The notes: generated by a model from the sequence alone, not told the origin. A stretch of 64,000 nt of DNA from CAIWAH01 sp964602595 (GCA_964602595.1 CAZRRO010000022.1:58964-122963), one strand, 5' to 3'; shown: positions 52,242 through 61,008, numbered from the stretch's first letter. Translations and numbers: made by a program.

Positions 52242-55200
52242 CGCGGCACGTCCGGTTCCGGCCAAATGGGCACGAAGTGAAACCATTGGTCCGGATACTG
52301 CCGGAGGACCGGCTCAAACGCACGCAGGATGGTGCCGGTAAAAGCGATCCGGCGCGCGCGATCTCCGAGGTTGGCCCGCTCGTAGGCCACCGGCGCCAAG
52401 GCCCCCGCGCGGTAGTGGTCGCCGTCCCGGACAATGAAAACCGGCAGCACCAGACAACCGGTGGCCCGCGCCAATTCGGCCGCTGCGTTGCTCGCGTAGA
52501 AGGGCCGGCCGAACAATTCCACCGTCACCTGGGTGGGCGCTGGCGGCCGGTCCAACAGGAGGGCGATGACGCCGCCAGACTGCAACCGCTTGATCACTTC
52601 GAGGAAGGCGAAGGGATCGCTGCCCACGACCAGCGTATCGATTCCCTGTCGCGCCCGGGCGGCCCGGCGGACTTCGGTCAGGCCGTCCTCCGGCTCCGGA
52701 GCGGTCAGGACCAGCGGGCGGATTCCGCGCTGTTGCAGCAGCAGAGATCCGAGCTCCCAGTTGCCGAGGTGCGGGGTCACCAGCAAGACACCGCGACCGG
52801 AGTTGAGCGCCGCGCCGAAATGTTCCCAGCCTTCGCTAGGACGGACTTCCGTCGCAGCGAGGCTGCCGGCTTCGTAGCGCCACAGATCGACCAGCTTCAG
52901 CGCGAACTCCGCGACGTTCCGGTGCGCCGCAACGGAAGCCCCCGGGTCGTCGCCCACCAGCGGACGCAGGTTCGCCGCGACCACCAACAACCGCTGCGGC
53001 CGCAGCACAGCGTAGGCTGCGGCAAAGCGGCGCGCGACGAGGTGGCTGAATCCCCGCGGCAGAATCCGGGCGACCCGCAGCCCCGCCTGCCAAAGACCCG
53101 CCCGGTAAAGTGCGGACGCGGACGCCGGGCGTGGCGACACTGGCTTGCCCACGCACCACGCGCACCAAAGGCCGGGCAGCAAGCCCACGCAAACCGTGAA
53201 GACGCACGCGACCCCGACGGCGCAGATGAGGTCCATGCTGGCGAGTCCGGCGTTGCTGCTCCACGCCAGCGAACCGAAACCCGCGATGTTGGCCCCGGCA
53301 CACAGCAGCAGCGCCTTGCCCGTCGTGCGCCAGAGCGCGCGCAGGTCCGGCCCGTGCCGTCGCAGGGCCAACTGGACGTGAATGGTCGAATCCACCGACG
53401 AACCCAGCAGGAGCGGCAAGGCGACCAGGCTCAGCAGGTTCCAGGTCCAGCCGAGCAAGGCCATCATCGTGAGCAGCAGCGAGAAACTCAATCCGAGCGC
53501 AACGAACCCGAGCACCACCTCCTGCCAGCGGCGGAACGCAAGCCACAGGCAACCGGCAAGCACAAGCGCGATCAGGCCCGTCAGCACCGCCACCCTGAGC
53601 GAGACGTGTCCCAGCAGGGCCGGCCCGAGCGAGTCCCAGCTCGTCAGCAGCACTTCCGATGGCAGGGCCGCCGCCAAGCGCGCGCGGGCCGCCGGCGAAT
53701 TGGTCGCGGGCTGGATCAGGCCGAGCGCAAGCCAACGGCCATCGTCGCTCCGGGCCGCCATCTGCGACACCAGCCAGCGCGCAGTGGAATTGGTCGGCCA
53801 TGGGGACGCGGTCTCCGTGACGGTTTCGCGCCAGTAGGCAAAGACGCTACGGGTCAACGCCAACGAATCCGGGGTAAATCCGGCCGCCACCGCAGCGGAC
53901 TCGATTTCATCCTGGCGATTGCCCAGTGCGTCCGTAACGGCCCGATTGTTCTCGGCCCAACCCGGACGCGGCCAAAACCCAGTTGGCAGCGTGAACGAAG
54001 TTACCTCACCGCGAGCTTCGGCAGACTTGAGGGCCGCCTCCGCGCGCTCAAGGTCATCACCGATCGCGTCGACATCCGCGCCGGCAAAGACTGCCCAGGT
54101 CGGCTCATTGGTCTGGCCGAGGCGCGCCTTTAGTTCGTCCATCGCGGCGTAGGCACCGCTTTGCCGAGGCCGCAGCGGATCGGCGCTCGACGTGACGGGC
54201 GGAAATCCGCGCACCGCCAGCACCAGCCCGATCGCCGCCACGACTACCGCGGCCGGACGCCACGAGGGTTTCCATGGGCGAGCGGTCGCACCGTCGTCGG
54301 AAGTGGCCCGCGGCGGACGACGCATTACCAGCGGCAGGAACACGTAAAGCATCACACCTGCGCCGACGAGCAGGCCCAGCGCGGTGAGCGCACCGAGTTG
54401 GGCCAATCCCGGCAGGCCGGCGAGGCCCAGCAGCAGGAAGGTTCCCGCCGTGGTCGCCGCCGACCAACCAATGCCGGGCGCAACTTCGTGGCGAACTTCC
54501 GCGACCGACTTGCCGGGCGACGCCACGAATTCCTGATAGCTGACCAAGCCGTAATCCACGGTCAGCCCCAACAACACGGCGGCAAACCCCACGCTGACGA
54601 CATTCAAAATGCCGAACACGAGCCCGCCCAGAGCGAGCGTCAGCACCAACGTAAGCAGCAAGGCCAGCAGCAGCAGCCCAAGCGGCCGCCAACTCCGGTG
54701 GGCGAACCAAAACAGCGCGCCGATGACGATCAGCGTGCTCAGAACCGAGCTTCGCATGTCGCTCTCCATGCCGGTCGCGATCTCGGCGAGGAAGGCGGGC
54801 CCGCCGGTGTAATTCACCTTGGCGAGCTTCGGACCAGGTTGCTGGGAAAACAGCGAATCCACTTCGCCGCGAAGTTCAGACAACCAGCGGGCCAATTGCT
54901 GGTAATTCATCCCGTCGCGCGGTGGCTCCACGAACACCAGTCGGAACCGGCCCTGGTCGCCGGAAAAGATGCCTTCACCGTCGTCAAACCGCATCGCGCC
55001 GGATCCGGCGACCGGCAGGCGGGTCAATCCCAGGGGGTCGTAGCCGGTGCGGGCAAGTTCCTGCGGATCAAGGGAAGTCGCGAGCGCCTCCCGCGCCGCC
55101 GTGAGTTCGCCGGCCACGTTGGCCGTTGCCAGCCGGCTCGCGAGCGCAGCCACGGCGTCCGGCGGTTGCTGCCGCCAGAGCCACGCAATGTTTTCGGCAG

Positions 55201-55501
55201 CGGCGGCGGGATTTTCGAGCCACGGAGGCTGCCAGCGGGCTGCCCGGGCGAGGTTGGTGCGCGCGCCGAGGTGTTCCGCGATCCCCTTCGCGACGCTCGC
55301 GGCGGAATCCGGACTGCTGGCGGAAACGGTGATCAGCAATTCGCGCGAACCCGAAAAGTGGCGCTGCTGCAACTGGAGCCCGCGCACAGCCGGCAATTCG
55401 GCGGGCAGCAAATTGAAGATCTCGGCATCGAAGCGCAGCCGTGCCAGCCCCGCCAACAACGGCAGCAGGCACACGAGAATCACCCAATGGCGCCGGGTCA
55501 C
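52238..55501 (-). CDS. MMPL/RND exporter fused to a lysophospholipid acyltransferase
   Basis: 1087 residues. The N-terminal part (about 1-800) is an MMPL-type permease with two six-helix groups and two periplasmic loops (for example SVLSTLIVIGALFWFAH, VVSVGFAAVLLGLTVDYGLVSYQEF, LLSLVALPLLLGSSVDSTIH). The C-terminal part (about 830-1085) is a LPLAT/HtrB-type acyltransferase with the HX4E motif H911-LGNW-E916. In aryl-polyene clusters these are usually separate or loosely linked genes. The fusion suggests that acylation and export are tightly joined. The start ATG follows the lipoprotein gene. Confidence 0.87.
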   Translation of the reverse strand: MTRRHWVILVCLLPLLAGLARLRFDAEIFNLLPAELPAVRGLQLQQRHFSGSRELLITVSASSPDSAASVAKGIAEHLGARTNLARAARWQPPWLENPAAAAENIAWLWRQQPPDAVAALASRLATANVAGELTAAREALATSLDPQELARTGYDPLGLTRLPVAGSGAMRFDDGEGIFSGDQGRFRLVFVEPPRDGMNYQQLARWLSELRGEVDSLFSQQPGPKLAKVNYTGGPAFLAEIATGMESDMRSSVLSTLIVIGALFWFAHRSWRPLGLLLLALLLTLVLTLALGGLVFGILNVVSVGFAAVLLGLTVDYGLVSYQEFVASPGKSVAEVRHEVAPGIGWSAATTAGTFLLLGLAGLPGLAQLGALTALGLLVGAGVMLYVFLPLVMRRPPRATSDDGATARPWKPSWRPAAVVVAAIGLVLAVRGFPPVTSSADPLRPRQSGAYAAMDELKARLGQTNEPTWAVFAGADVDAIGDDLERAEAALKSAEARGEVTSFTLPTGFWPRPGWAENNRAVTDALGNRQDEIESAAVAAGFTPDSLALTRSVFAYWRETVTETASPWPTNSTARWLVSQMAARSDDGRWLALGLIQPATNSPAARARLAAALPSEVLLTSWDSLGPALLGHVSLRVAVLTGLIALVLAGCLWLAFRRWQEVVLGFVALGLSFSLLLTMMALLGWTWNLLSLVALPLLLGSSVDSTIHVQLALRRHGPDLRALWRTTGKALLLCAGANIAGFGSLAWSSNAGLASMDLICAVGVACVFTVCVGLLPGLWCAWCVGKPVSPRPASASALYRAGLWQAGLRVARILPRGFSHLVARRFAAAYAVLRPQRLLVVAANLRPLVGDDPGASVAAHRNVAEFALKLVDLWRYEAGSLAATEVRPSEGWEHFGAALNSGRGVLLVTPHLGNWELGSLLLQQRGIRPLVLTAPEPEDGLTEVRRAARARQGIDTLVVGSDPFAFLEVIKRLQSGGVIALLLDRPPAPTQVTVELFGRPFYASNAAAELARATGCLVLPVFIVRDGDHYRAGALAPVAYERANLGDRARRIAFTGTILRAFEPVLRQYPDQWFHFVPIWPEPDVPR

Positions 55502-56070
55502 GGGACCATTCCTTCGAGGGTTTCGCCGGTGCGGGAATCAGTCAGCCGCCAAAGCCCCTCGGCGGTGAAGTCCAACCGCCACCGGCTGATGGCAGGCAGC
55601 TCGGCGGGCGGCAGATTAGTGAGCTGAAACCAAGGGACCCGTTCCGTCGGCTGATTCCGGCCCCCGAACCGCCCCGCGCGAAGCGACGAGGTAAGCCCCC
55701 AGCCATTCGTGCCCACTTGGGCGGTGGCGAGGGGCAACGCCTGTTTGCTAAACTGGACCAGGCGTTCGCCGTTCGGGTGGGTCGCCAGCAGGAGTTCACC
55801 CGCGAGTTCGGGCGCTGCGCGACGCGGCCGCCAGACCGCGGCCACTTCCTGGACCCGCCAACCCGGCGCGCTGAGGTCCACGGGTGCAAGTCGCGGACCG
55901 CTGCAGCCGGTCAAAAATGCGGCCCCCAGCAAGACGACGAATGGCCGCGAGTTCTGCTTTCGCGGGCTCTGAAGCGAGGGGACCTCAGGAGGCGGACAAA
56001 GAGTGAGACTTGTTACCTCGCCCCCTACGACACCGCAGTTTCTTGAACGCGCTGGCATCGGGATTCTCAC
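55498..56070 (-). CDS. Lipoprotein of the polyene locus
   Basis: 190 residues. A lipobox (VVLLGAAFLTGC, Cys56) follows an unusually long N-terminal region, so the start may be later in the frame. A start at 56070 overlaps the flavoprotein stop by ATGA, which supports it. The mature part is a beta-rich domain with WRVQEVAAVWRP and WRLDFTAEGLWRLTDS. Comparable lipoproteins sit between LolA and halogenase genes in polyene loci. Its function is unknown; it may help outer-membrane insertion. It precedes the MMPL fusion by a 4-bp overlap. Confidence 0.7.
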   Translation of the reverse strand: MRIPMPARSRNCGVVGGEVTSLTLCPPPEVPSLQSPRKQNSRPFVVLLGAAFLTGCSGPRLAPVDLSAPGWRVQEVAAVWRPRRAAPELAGELLLATHPNGERLVQFSKQALPLATAQVGTNGWGLTSSLRAGRFGGRNQPTERVPWFQLTNLPPAELPAISRWRLDFTAEGLWRLTDSRTGETLEGMVP

Positions 56071-57416
56071 GCGCCGTTCCCGGACGAAGCCGGCGCGAAG
56101 CTGATGCGCGGCATGAAGGGTCGTTTCGCCTGGAGCTTCACGAGCCAGAAGAAAAGGCGCATCCGCCAGCGAAGCCGCCAGCCGCCTTCCAGTTCGCCGG
56201 CCAGCACCGCATTGACCGCGGCCGCGAGGTTCCAGATTTCGCGCGGCTCCAGAAATACCTCCATGAACGGCGTGGTGTAGAATTGCCCGACCATTTCTCC
56301 GTAGAGGGCCATGGCGGCGGCGACGCGGCGCTCATAGGCCGGGAAGTGGGCGGCGCCATCGCTGCCGTCGGCCAAGGCCTGCTGCACCGCACCGACGGCG
56401 AGCTTCGCCGAGAACATCGCCAGGAACACGCCGCTCGAAAAGATGGGGTCGATGAAACCCGCGGCGTCCCCCACGCGCACGACGCGCGGCGACCAGAGCC
56501 GACGGTTGCGGTAGCTGAAGTCGCCCGTGACCTGCAACGGCGCCAGCAGCCGCGCTCCCTGCATCCGCCCGGCAATGGCCGGATTCGCGGCCACCAATTC
56601 GTGGAACAGAGCTTCGGGTGCGGCGGATTTTGCCGCGAGATCGTCGCGATCCAGCACGAGGCCCACGCTAACCTTGGTTGGTTGCTCTCCTTTCGCTTCC
56701 GCAAGCGGGATCAGCCAGAACCATTGGTTCGCAAGCCGGATGATGACCGTGTCGCCGGCCGCCTCGCCCGCATCCAGTCGCACGTTCTCGAAGTGGCCGA
56801 ACACGGCGAACTTCTTGAGCTTGGGATTCCATTCCCGCAGTCCTTCCTGCGTGCCGGTGAGATTGCCGCGGCCCGAGGCGTCCACGAGCATTGTCGCGCT
56901 GAAGTCCGCGGTGGCCCCTGCCTCGTCGCGCGTCTGCACCGTGACCCGTTCCGCTGCCGGATTGACCCGCTCGACCGCGACCCCTTCCCGGACCTCAGCG
57001 CCGCATTTCGCCGCGTGCCGGAGCAGCAAGTCGTCAAACTTCGCACGCTCGACTTGGAACGCCTCGGTGTGGCGCGTGAACCGGCCGTTCCGGAAAACGA
57101 AACCGGTGCCCTTCGACCCGTTGCCCAAGTGGAACTGCGCGCCGTGTTTCCGCGGGAAACCCGCGGCCTCCAGCGTGGGCAGCACGCCCATTTCCTCGAA
57201 GATCGAGTGGTTGTAGGGCAGCAAGGATTCGCCGATGTGGAAGCGGGGGAAACGTTCCTTCTCCAGCACCAGCACGCGACGGCCGGCACGGGCGAGCAAC
57301 GTCGCGGCACAACTGCCGCCCGGCCCACCGCCGATCACGATCACGTCATAGTCTGGAGCGCTCAACGGCCGCCAGTGTCGGCAAATGGCCCCGCGAAACA
57401 AGTCTTCGGGCCGCAT
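56067..57416 (-). CDS. FAD-dependent halogenase-like oxidoreductase (second copy)
   Basis: 449 residues. It has the Rossmann motif VIVIGGGPGGSCAATLLARAG, the RFPRFHIGESLLP segment (GESLLP is halogenase-like) and VVRVGDAAGFIDPIFSSG near the middle. W-F-W-L-I-P at about residues 232-237 again fits the WxWxIP halogenase signature. The ATG at 57416 was used; a TTG at 57431 is also in frame. It heads the minus-strand run that continues with lipoprotein, MMPL fusion, LolA-like and dehydratase genes, so it probably tailors the same product as the flavoprotein at 33.3-34.9 kb. Confidence 0.78.
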   Translation of the reverse strand: MRPEDLFRGAICRHWRPLSAPDYDVIVIGGGPGGSCAATLLARAGRRVLVLEKERFPRFHIGESLLPYNHSIFEEMGVLPTLEAAGFPRKHGAQFHLGNGSKGTGFVFRNGRFTRHTEAFQVERAKFDDLLLRHAAKCGAEVREGVAVERVNPAAERVTVQTRDEAGATADFSATMLVDASGRGNLTGTQEGLREWNPKLKKFAVFGHFENVRLDAGEAAGDTVIIRLANQWFWLIPLAEAKGEQPTKVSVGLVLDRDDLAAKSAAPEALFHELVAANPAIAGRMQGARLLAPLQVTGDFSYRNRRLWSPRVVRVGDAAGFIDPIFSSGVFLAMFSAKLAVGAVQQALADGSDGAAHFPAYERRVAAAMALYGEMVGQFYTTPFMEVFLEPREIWNLAAAVNAVLAGELEGGWRLRWRMRLFFWLVKLQAKRPFMPRISFAPASSGNGA

Positions 57417-57452
57417 TCCCGTTTGGCCCAAGTTGATGCTTCCGCACCAGGG

Positions 57453-58169
57453 CTACGCGTTCCTCCGCAGCGCGATCAGTGCGTCCAAGTCCGCATCCGC
57501 CTTCACCGAGCGCGGGTGAAAGATGAATTCGTGTTCCACGCCCGGACCGGACCGGATGGCGCGTTCGATTTCGCCGGCCTCCATCCGGCACAACCGGTCC
57601 ACACCCCACACGGCGGCCGATCGCGGGCCGGCCCACTTCGCGGCCAGCCAGCGTTCAAGGAGACGGCCCGCCAACCGCGTCACCCGTGCCGTCGGCGTCG
57701 TGCGCGGAAAAAGCCGGTAGTCGAAGCCGCGCAGCCAGCCGCTGAACACCGGGCCGACCACCCGGCGGATTTCACCGAGCACGAACGGATGCAAATGCAG
57801 GTGGTGATGGGCGTTCACGAAGCGGCAGTGGAGCCCCGTGGCCTGCAACGCGGCCCATTGCGCGGTCAATTCCCGGCGGACACTCGCGCGGAACTCGGCG
57901 GTGACCCCGAGGCAGAAACCGGCCCGGACCGGCGAATTTCCCCACGGCCACGCCGGCAGGGTCAAGGGCTGGGAATCGCACAGGTGGACATGCCAGCCGA
58001 TTTCAAGGCCGGGATTTTCCCGGGCCAGAACAACCGCCCCGGCAAAGCCCGGCTGGCCGGGCATCAGCCCTGCGCCCGTGAGTGCGCCCTCCCGGTGGGC
58101 GCGGACGATGGCGGCATTCACGGCCTCGTTGAGGCCAAAGTCGTCGGCGATGAAGTGCGTCTGCGGCAT
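57453..58169 (-). CDS. hpnK: ChbG/HpnK-type deacetylase of hopanoid tailoring
   Basis: A 238-residue YdjC/ChbG-fold enzyme. The metal site is visible as ADDFG near residue 10 and NAHHHLHLHP near 130. Known HpnK enzymes remove the acetyl group from N-acetylglucosaminyl bacteriohopanetetrol (BHT). It is divergent from hpnI (122 bp apart), and hpnJ lies 3 kb away. This genomic trio supports the HpnK reading over chitooligosaccharide deacetylase. The start ATG at 58169 gives MPQTHFIADDFG. Confidence 0.83.
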   Translation of the reverse strand: MPQTHFIADDFGLNEAVNAAIVRAHREGALTGAGLMPGQPGFAGAVVLARENPGLEIGWHVHLCDSQPLTLPAWPWGNSPVRAGFCLGVTAEFRASVRRELTAQWAALQATGLHCRFVNAHHHLHLHPFVLGEIRRVVGPVFSGWLRGFDYRLFPRTTPTARVTRLAGRLLERWLAAKWAGPRSAAVWGVDRLCRMEAGEIERAIRSGPGVEHEFIFHPRSVKADADLDALIALRRNA

Positions 58170-58291
58170 CGGATCGGGCGCGGCCAACGATTCGGGAAAC
58201 CAGCCCGCCAAGGCGAGTTTTGCTTTCGGTCCGGTGACGCTTCCCGGCAGCATCCGCGGACCCGGAACGATTCCCGCCGACCGGCGGGCGA

Positions 58292-59521
58292 ATGAGCGAC
58301 CCTGTGCATCTGATTCTGCTCACCTGGAGCGGCCTCGCGGCGCTCTGGTGGGTCCTCGCCGTGGGTTTGGTGCTCCTACGCCCGCGGCGAAACGCTCCCC
58401 GCCCCATGAACTTCCTTTCCTCCGCCACAAACGCAGGAGAGCAGCGGGGAGACGGGGCGATGCCCCGGGCTGAACACAAACACTTCGGAGACCGGGAACG
58501 CCTCACCGTCTTCAAGGCCCTGCCACCGATTTCCTGCGAAGCCACCCGTGCGGCCATCGCCGAGGCGGTGGGTTCGTTCGTGCGCGAACTGGATGCGGAC
58601 AGCGAACTGGTGCTCGGAGTGCCGGGCGAAGCGGAAGCCGATTGGGCCGTGTCCTTGGCGAAATGGCGTCGGCTGGAAGGCGGCGAACGCCTGCGGGTCC
58701 GGGTGTTGCCCACGCCTCGGCGGCACGCCAATCCCAAGGTCGCTTGGCTCGAAGCGCTATCGGCCGAGGCCACGGGCCGACTGTGGCTGTGGTCGGATGC
58801 CGACATCTTTGCGCCGAAGGGGCTGCTCACGGACTTGCGGGCCGAACTGGCGGCCGCGGGGAGCGCAGTCCACGCGGTGACCTCCGCCTACTGCGTGCGC
58901 CGGGTGACCGACGTGGCGGGCATGGCCGATGCGCTGTTCGTGAACGTCGAGTTTCTGCCCGGCGCGCTGCTGCTGGGCCGGCTCGGAACGGTCCGGCTGT
59001 CCTTCGGCGCCGCGGTGCTCTTCCGGGCCGAAACCTTTGCCGCCCGGGTGAACTGGGCCGAACTCGGCGCGAGCCTCGCCGACGATTACGTGTTGGGCCA
59101 ACGCCTCGCGCCGGTGCGCATCAGCCCGCAACTGGTCGAAACCACGGCGATCCAGCCCGGCCTCGGCGCGGCGCTGCGGCATTTGCACCGCTGGCAACGG
59201 ACCATCCGCTGGTGCCGCCCGGGAAGCTTCGCCGCGCTGCTGGTCGTGATGCCCCTGCTCGGCTGGCTGGCCGCGGTGCTCGTCCACCCCGCTGACGCGC
59301 GCTCATGGCAGGGACTGCTCGGACAAATCGCCGTGGAAGCGCTCGCGAGCGCCGTGCTGATGCTCGGGGGCGGCGCGCGGATGCCGTTGCGCTGTTGGCT
59401 TGCCATCGCGGCCTGGCCGCTTGTCCGGGCGTTGGGCTGGGTCACTGCGTGGCTGCCATTGCCGGTGACGTGGGGAGAGGGCAAGGCGGCTTGGCGGCGC
59501 CCGGTCAAAAAGTCACCATAA
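58292..59521 (+). CDS. hpnI: Ceramide-glucosyltransferase-like HpnI (BHT N-acetylglucosaminyltransferase)
   Basis: A 409-residue GT21 enzyme. One N-terminal helix (VHLILLTWSGLAALWWVLAVGLVLL) is followed by a GT-A core with VFKALPPIS, HANPKVAWLEAL, the acidic SDADIF motif, SFGAAVLFRAE, LADDYVLGQR and HRWQRTIRW. C-terminal helices follow (FAALLVVMPLLGWLAAVL). HpnI attaches N-acetylglucosamine to bacteriohopanetetrol. Between the first helix and the core there is an extra segment of about 35 residues (about 40-72) with a palindromic base composition that looks like an in-frame insertion. Confidence 0.8.
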   Translation: MSDPVHLILLTWSGLAALWWVLAVGLVLLRPRRNAPRPMNFLSSATNAGEQRGDGAMPRAEHKHFGDRERLTVFKALPPISCEATRAAIAEAVGSFVRELDADSELVLGVPGEAEADWAVSLAKWRRLEGGERLRVRVLPTPRRHANPKVAWLEALSAEATGRLWLWSDADIFAPKGLLTDLRAELAAAGSAVHAVTSAYCVRRVTDVAGMADALFVNVEFLPGALLLGRLGTVRLSFGAAVLFRAETFAARVNWAELGASLADDYVLGQRLAPVRISPQLVETTAIQPGLGAALRHLHRWQRTIRWCRPGSFAALLVVMPLLGWLAAVLVHPADARSWQGLLGQIAVEALASAVLMLGGGARMPLRCWLAIAAWPLVRALGWVTAWLPLPVTWGEGKAAWRRPVKKSP

Positions 59522-59553
59522 GCAAGCAACAGGGTGCCGGACTGTCCAAGTTC

Positions 59554-59796
59554 CTACCACTGCCGTTCGCTCATGCTGCGGAAGAACGCGTAGCCCTCGC
59601 GCAGGCGGCGCACGCACACGTCGCGGTCGGAGAGCATCGTCTTCACGATGCGCAGGATCGGGCCGGACCGGAAACACCAGCGGTGATAGAAGCGTTCGAC
59701 CGCCTTAAAGATCTCCTCGTGAGTGATTTCCGGGTAGGTGAGTGCAGAATTCTGGTAGCCGCCGGCCTGGATGATGTCCGTGCGAGCGAACCAGCC
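59554..59796 (-). repeat. Partial duplicate of the hpnJ 3' end (copy A)
   Basis: Bases 59554-59796 match 61009-61251, the last 81 codons of hpnJ including its stop codon, with about 14 differences in 243 bp. Above 59796 the similarity ends abruptly in transposon-like sequence. It lies just after the convergent hpnI stop, where the true 3' end of hpnJ would be expected if the insert were absent. Confidence 0.85.
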
Positions 59797-60084
59797 AAAA
59801 GCTAGCCCGCCGGGCAACTCCAGTTCCACCGGAGCGGGAGCCTCCGACGTCGGCAACGCGGCCTCCACGAACCGCATCGCCGGCGCTTTCCCCGGCCGGC
59901 AGCGCCGATGCAGCCAGCCCGCCAACGTCGGATACTTCACTCCCACCAGCAGCGCTAATTCCGCCGCGTTCACCCCGCTCTGGTCATAGGCCGCGAGGAT
60001 TTCCGCCCGCTGGCCCCTCGACCGCCGCACCCGCGCGAGCACGTCCGCCCACAGCAACGCCAACCGCCCCTTCGTCGATGTCAT
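59797..60084 (-). mobile_element. IS66-family element remnant (5' part of an accessory ORF)
   Basis: The ORF start MTSTKGRLALLWADVLARV with a helix-turn-helix (AAYDQSGVNAAELALLVGVKYPTLAGWL) is typical of the first small ORF of IS66 elements. No TnpB, TnpC or terminal inverted repeats are visible, so only a fragment remains. It is joined to the hpnJ duplicate at 59796. Confidence 0.6.
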
Positions 60085-60359
60085 AACCCATAGCCAATGA
60101 CTGCTACGCTATCGCTGAACAGGGTAGCTAAGCGGGACGCATACATGGTTGCGGCAAACCGGGCGACAAGTCTCACGATATTGATGGACACTTGCCCGAC
60201 AGGGAAGGTTGGCAGGCGGGCGATCACAAACTAGCCCGTGTCCCGTCTCCTGAAATCTCACGCGACCACCGACGACCGGGTGGGTCAACGTTATGCGCTC
60301 GAAGGTGGGGCACAATTAACTGCTCAGGGACACGAGACTCGATTGGCGGGCTCAAGGTG
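60085..60359. other. Intergenic region between the IS remnant and the low-GC gene
   Basis: 275 bp with no supported gene on either strand. It may include the start region of the former IS66 element. No clear inverted repeat was found. Confidence 0.5.
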
Positions 60360-60938
60360 CTATTTTACTCGCACCCGAGGTGAGCGATGTGCCTTTACAT
60401 ATCCATCAAATCCAGGGACCGGATCATCCATTCGCAACGAAATACCAAGCACTGACCAGTCACCGTTTGCCGCAACCAATTGAGACCACTGTTCCTCGTT
60501 CACTGTCCACCCATTACCAGGAAACGTGGACATACGACCATCAGGGAGTCTTTGAATTCTAGCAATTTTAGTGAGATAAAACGTTGCAGGACTCGCAGTC
60601 TTCACGACCGTGCCAGCAGAATAGTTAATCACAACATCTACTTGCAGCGTGAGCATATATCGCTTCCCAAAATACACTTCCGTGTTCCATTGCTTTGGTT
60701 TCGAATCAAAACCAAAATGCGTAACAAAATGGTCTCCCTCTCCAAACATTACTTCCATTTGTTTAGGCCATGGGAGGGTCGCAATCCCTGATGTTACAGC
60801 AGCGTCGTAGGCGTTCTGTCGACCACACGATATCACGCTAAAGGAAATCAACAGCAGCAGGCACTTGTATGAGACCCCTGCAAAACGCCGAAACCATAAC
60901 CACCGGCCGGCGGTGTCGGCATATTGCGGATCCTTCAT
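60360..60938 (-). CDS. Low-GC lipoprotein, unrecognised
   Basis: 192 residues. A basic, hydrophobic N-terminus (RRFAGVSYKCLLLLISFSVISC) ends in a lipobox with Cys38. The mature part is beta-rich (MEVMFGEGDHFVTHFGF, YMLTLQVDVVINYSAGTVV). I find no known family. Base composition drops to about 42-48 percent GC, far below its neighbours, which suggests recent acquisition. It sits between the hpnJ duplicate and the intact hpnJ. The start at 60938 was chosen because it lies just before the signal peptide. Confidence 0.7.
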   Translation of the reverse strand: MKDPQYADTAGRWLWFRRFAGVSYKCLLLLISFSVISCGRQNAYDAAVTSGIATLPWPKQMEVMFGEGDHFVTHFGFDSKPKQWNTEVYFGKRYMLTLQVDVVINYSAGTVVKTASPATFYLTKIARIQRLPDGRMSTFPGNGWTVNEEQWSQLVAANGDWSVLGISLRMDDPVPGFDGYVKAHRSPRVRVK

Positions 60939-61008
60939 CACTTGATGTTTGCCGGCTGAGGTGAATGCCGGCAATGGGAAAGGTCGCGGGCCAGTTTCGC
61001 TTCCAGCG

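Larger units (their letters stand above)
59554..60084 (-). pseudogene. Chimeric ORF: IS66-type accessory protein fused in frame to an hpnJ fragment
   Basis: 176 codons. The N-terminal ~96 residues (RAEILAAYDQSGVNAAELALLVG, PTLAGWLHRRCRPGKAP, VELELPGG) resemble the IS66 OrfA/TnpA accessory protein with its helix-turn-helix, truncated just after the ELPGG strand. The C-terminal 80 residues are identical in frame to the C-terminus of hpnJ (DIIQAGGYQNSALTYPE, MLSDRDVCVRRLREGY). The hpnJ part lacks the radical SAM core, so no hpnJ activity is expected. It is most simply explained as a scar of IS activity plus recombination; the fusion might still be translated. Confidence 0.78.

Noticed and set aside
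52277..58295. Very long plus-strand open frames (618, 488 and 761 codons) opposite the MMPL fusion, halogenase and hpnK genes
   Set aside because: The minus-strand genes have clear motifs (HLGNWE, WxWxIP, ADDFG). The plus-strand frames are R/Q/H/P-rich without motifs.
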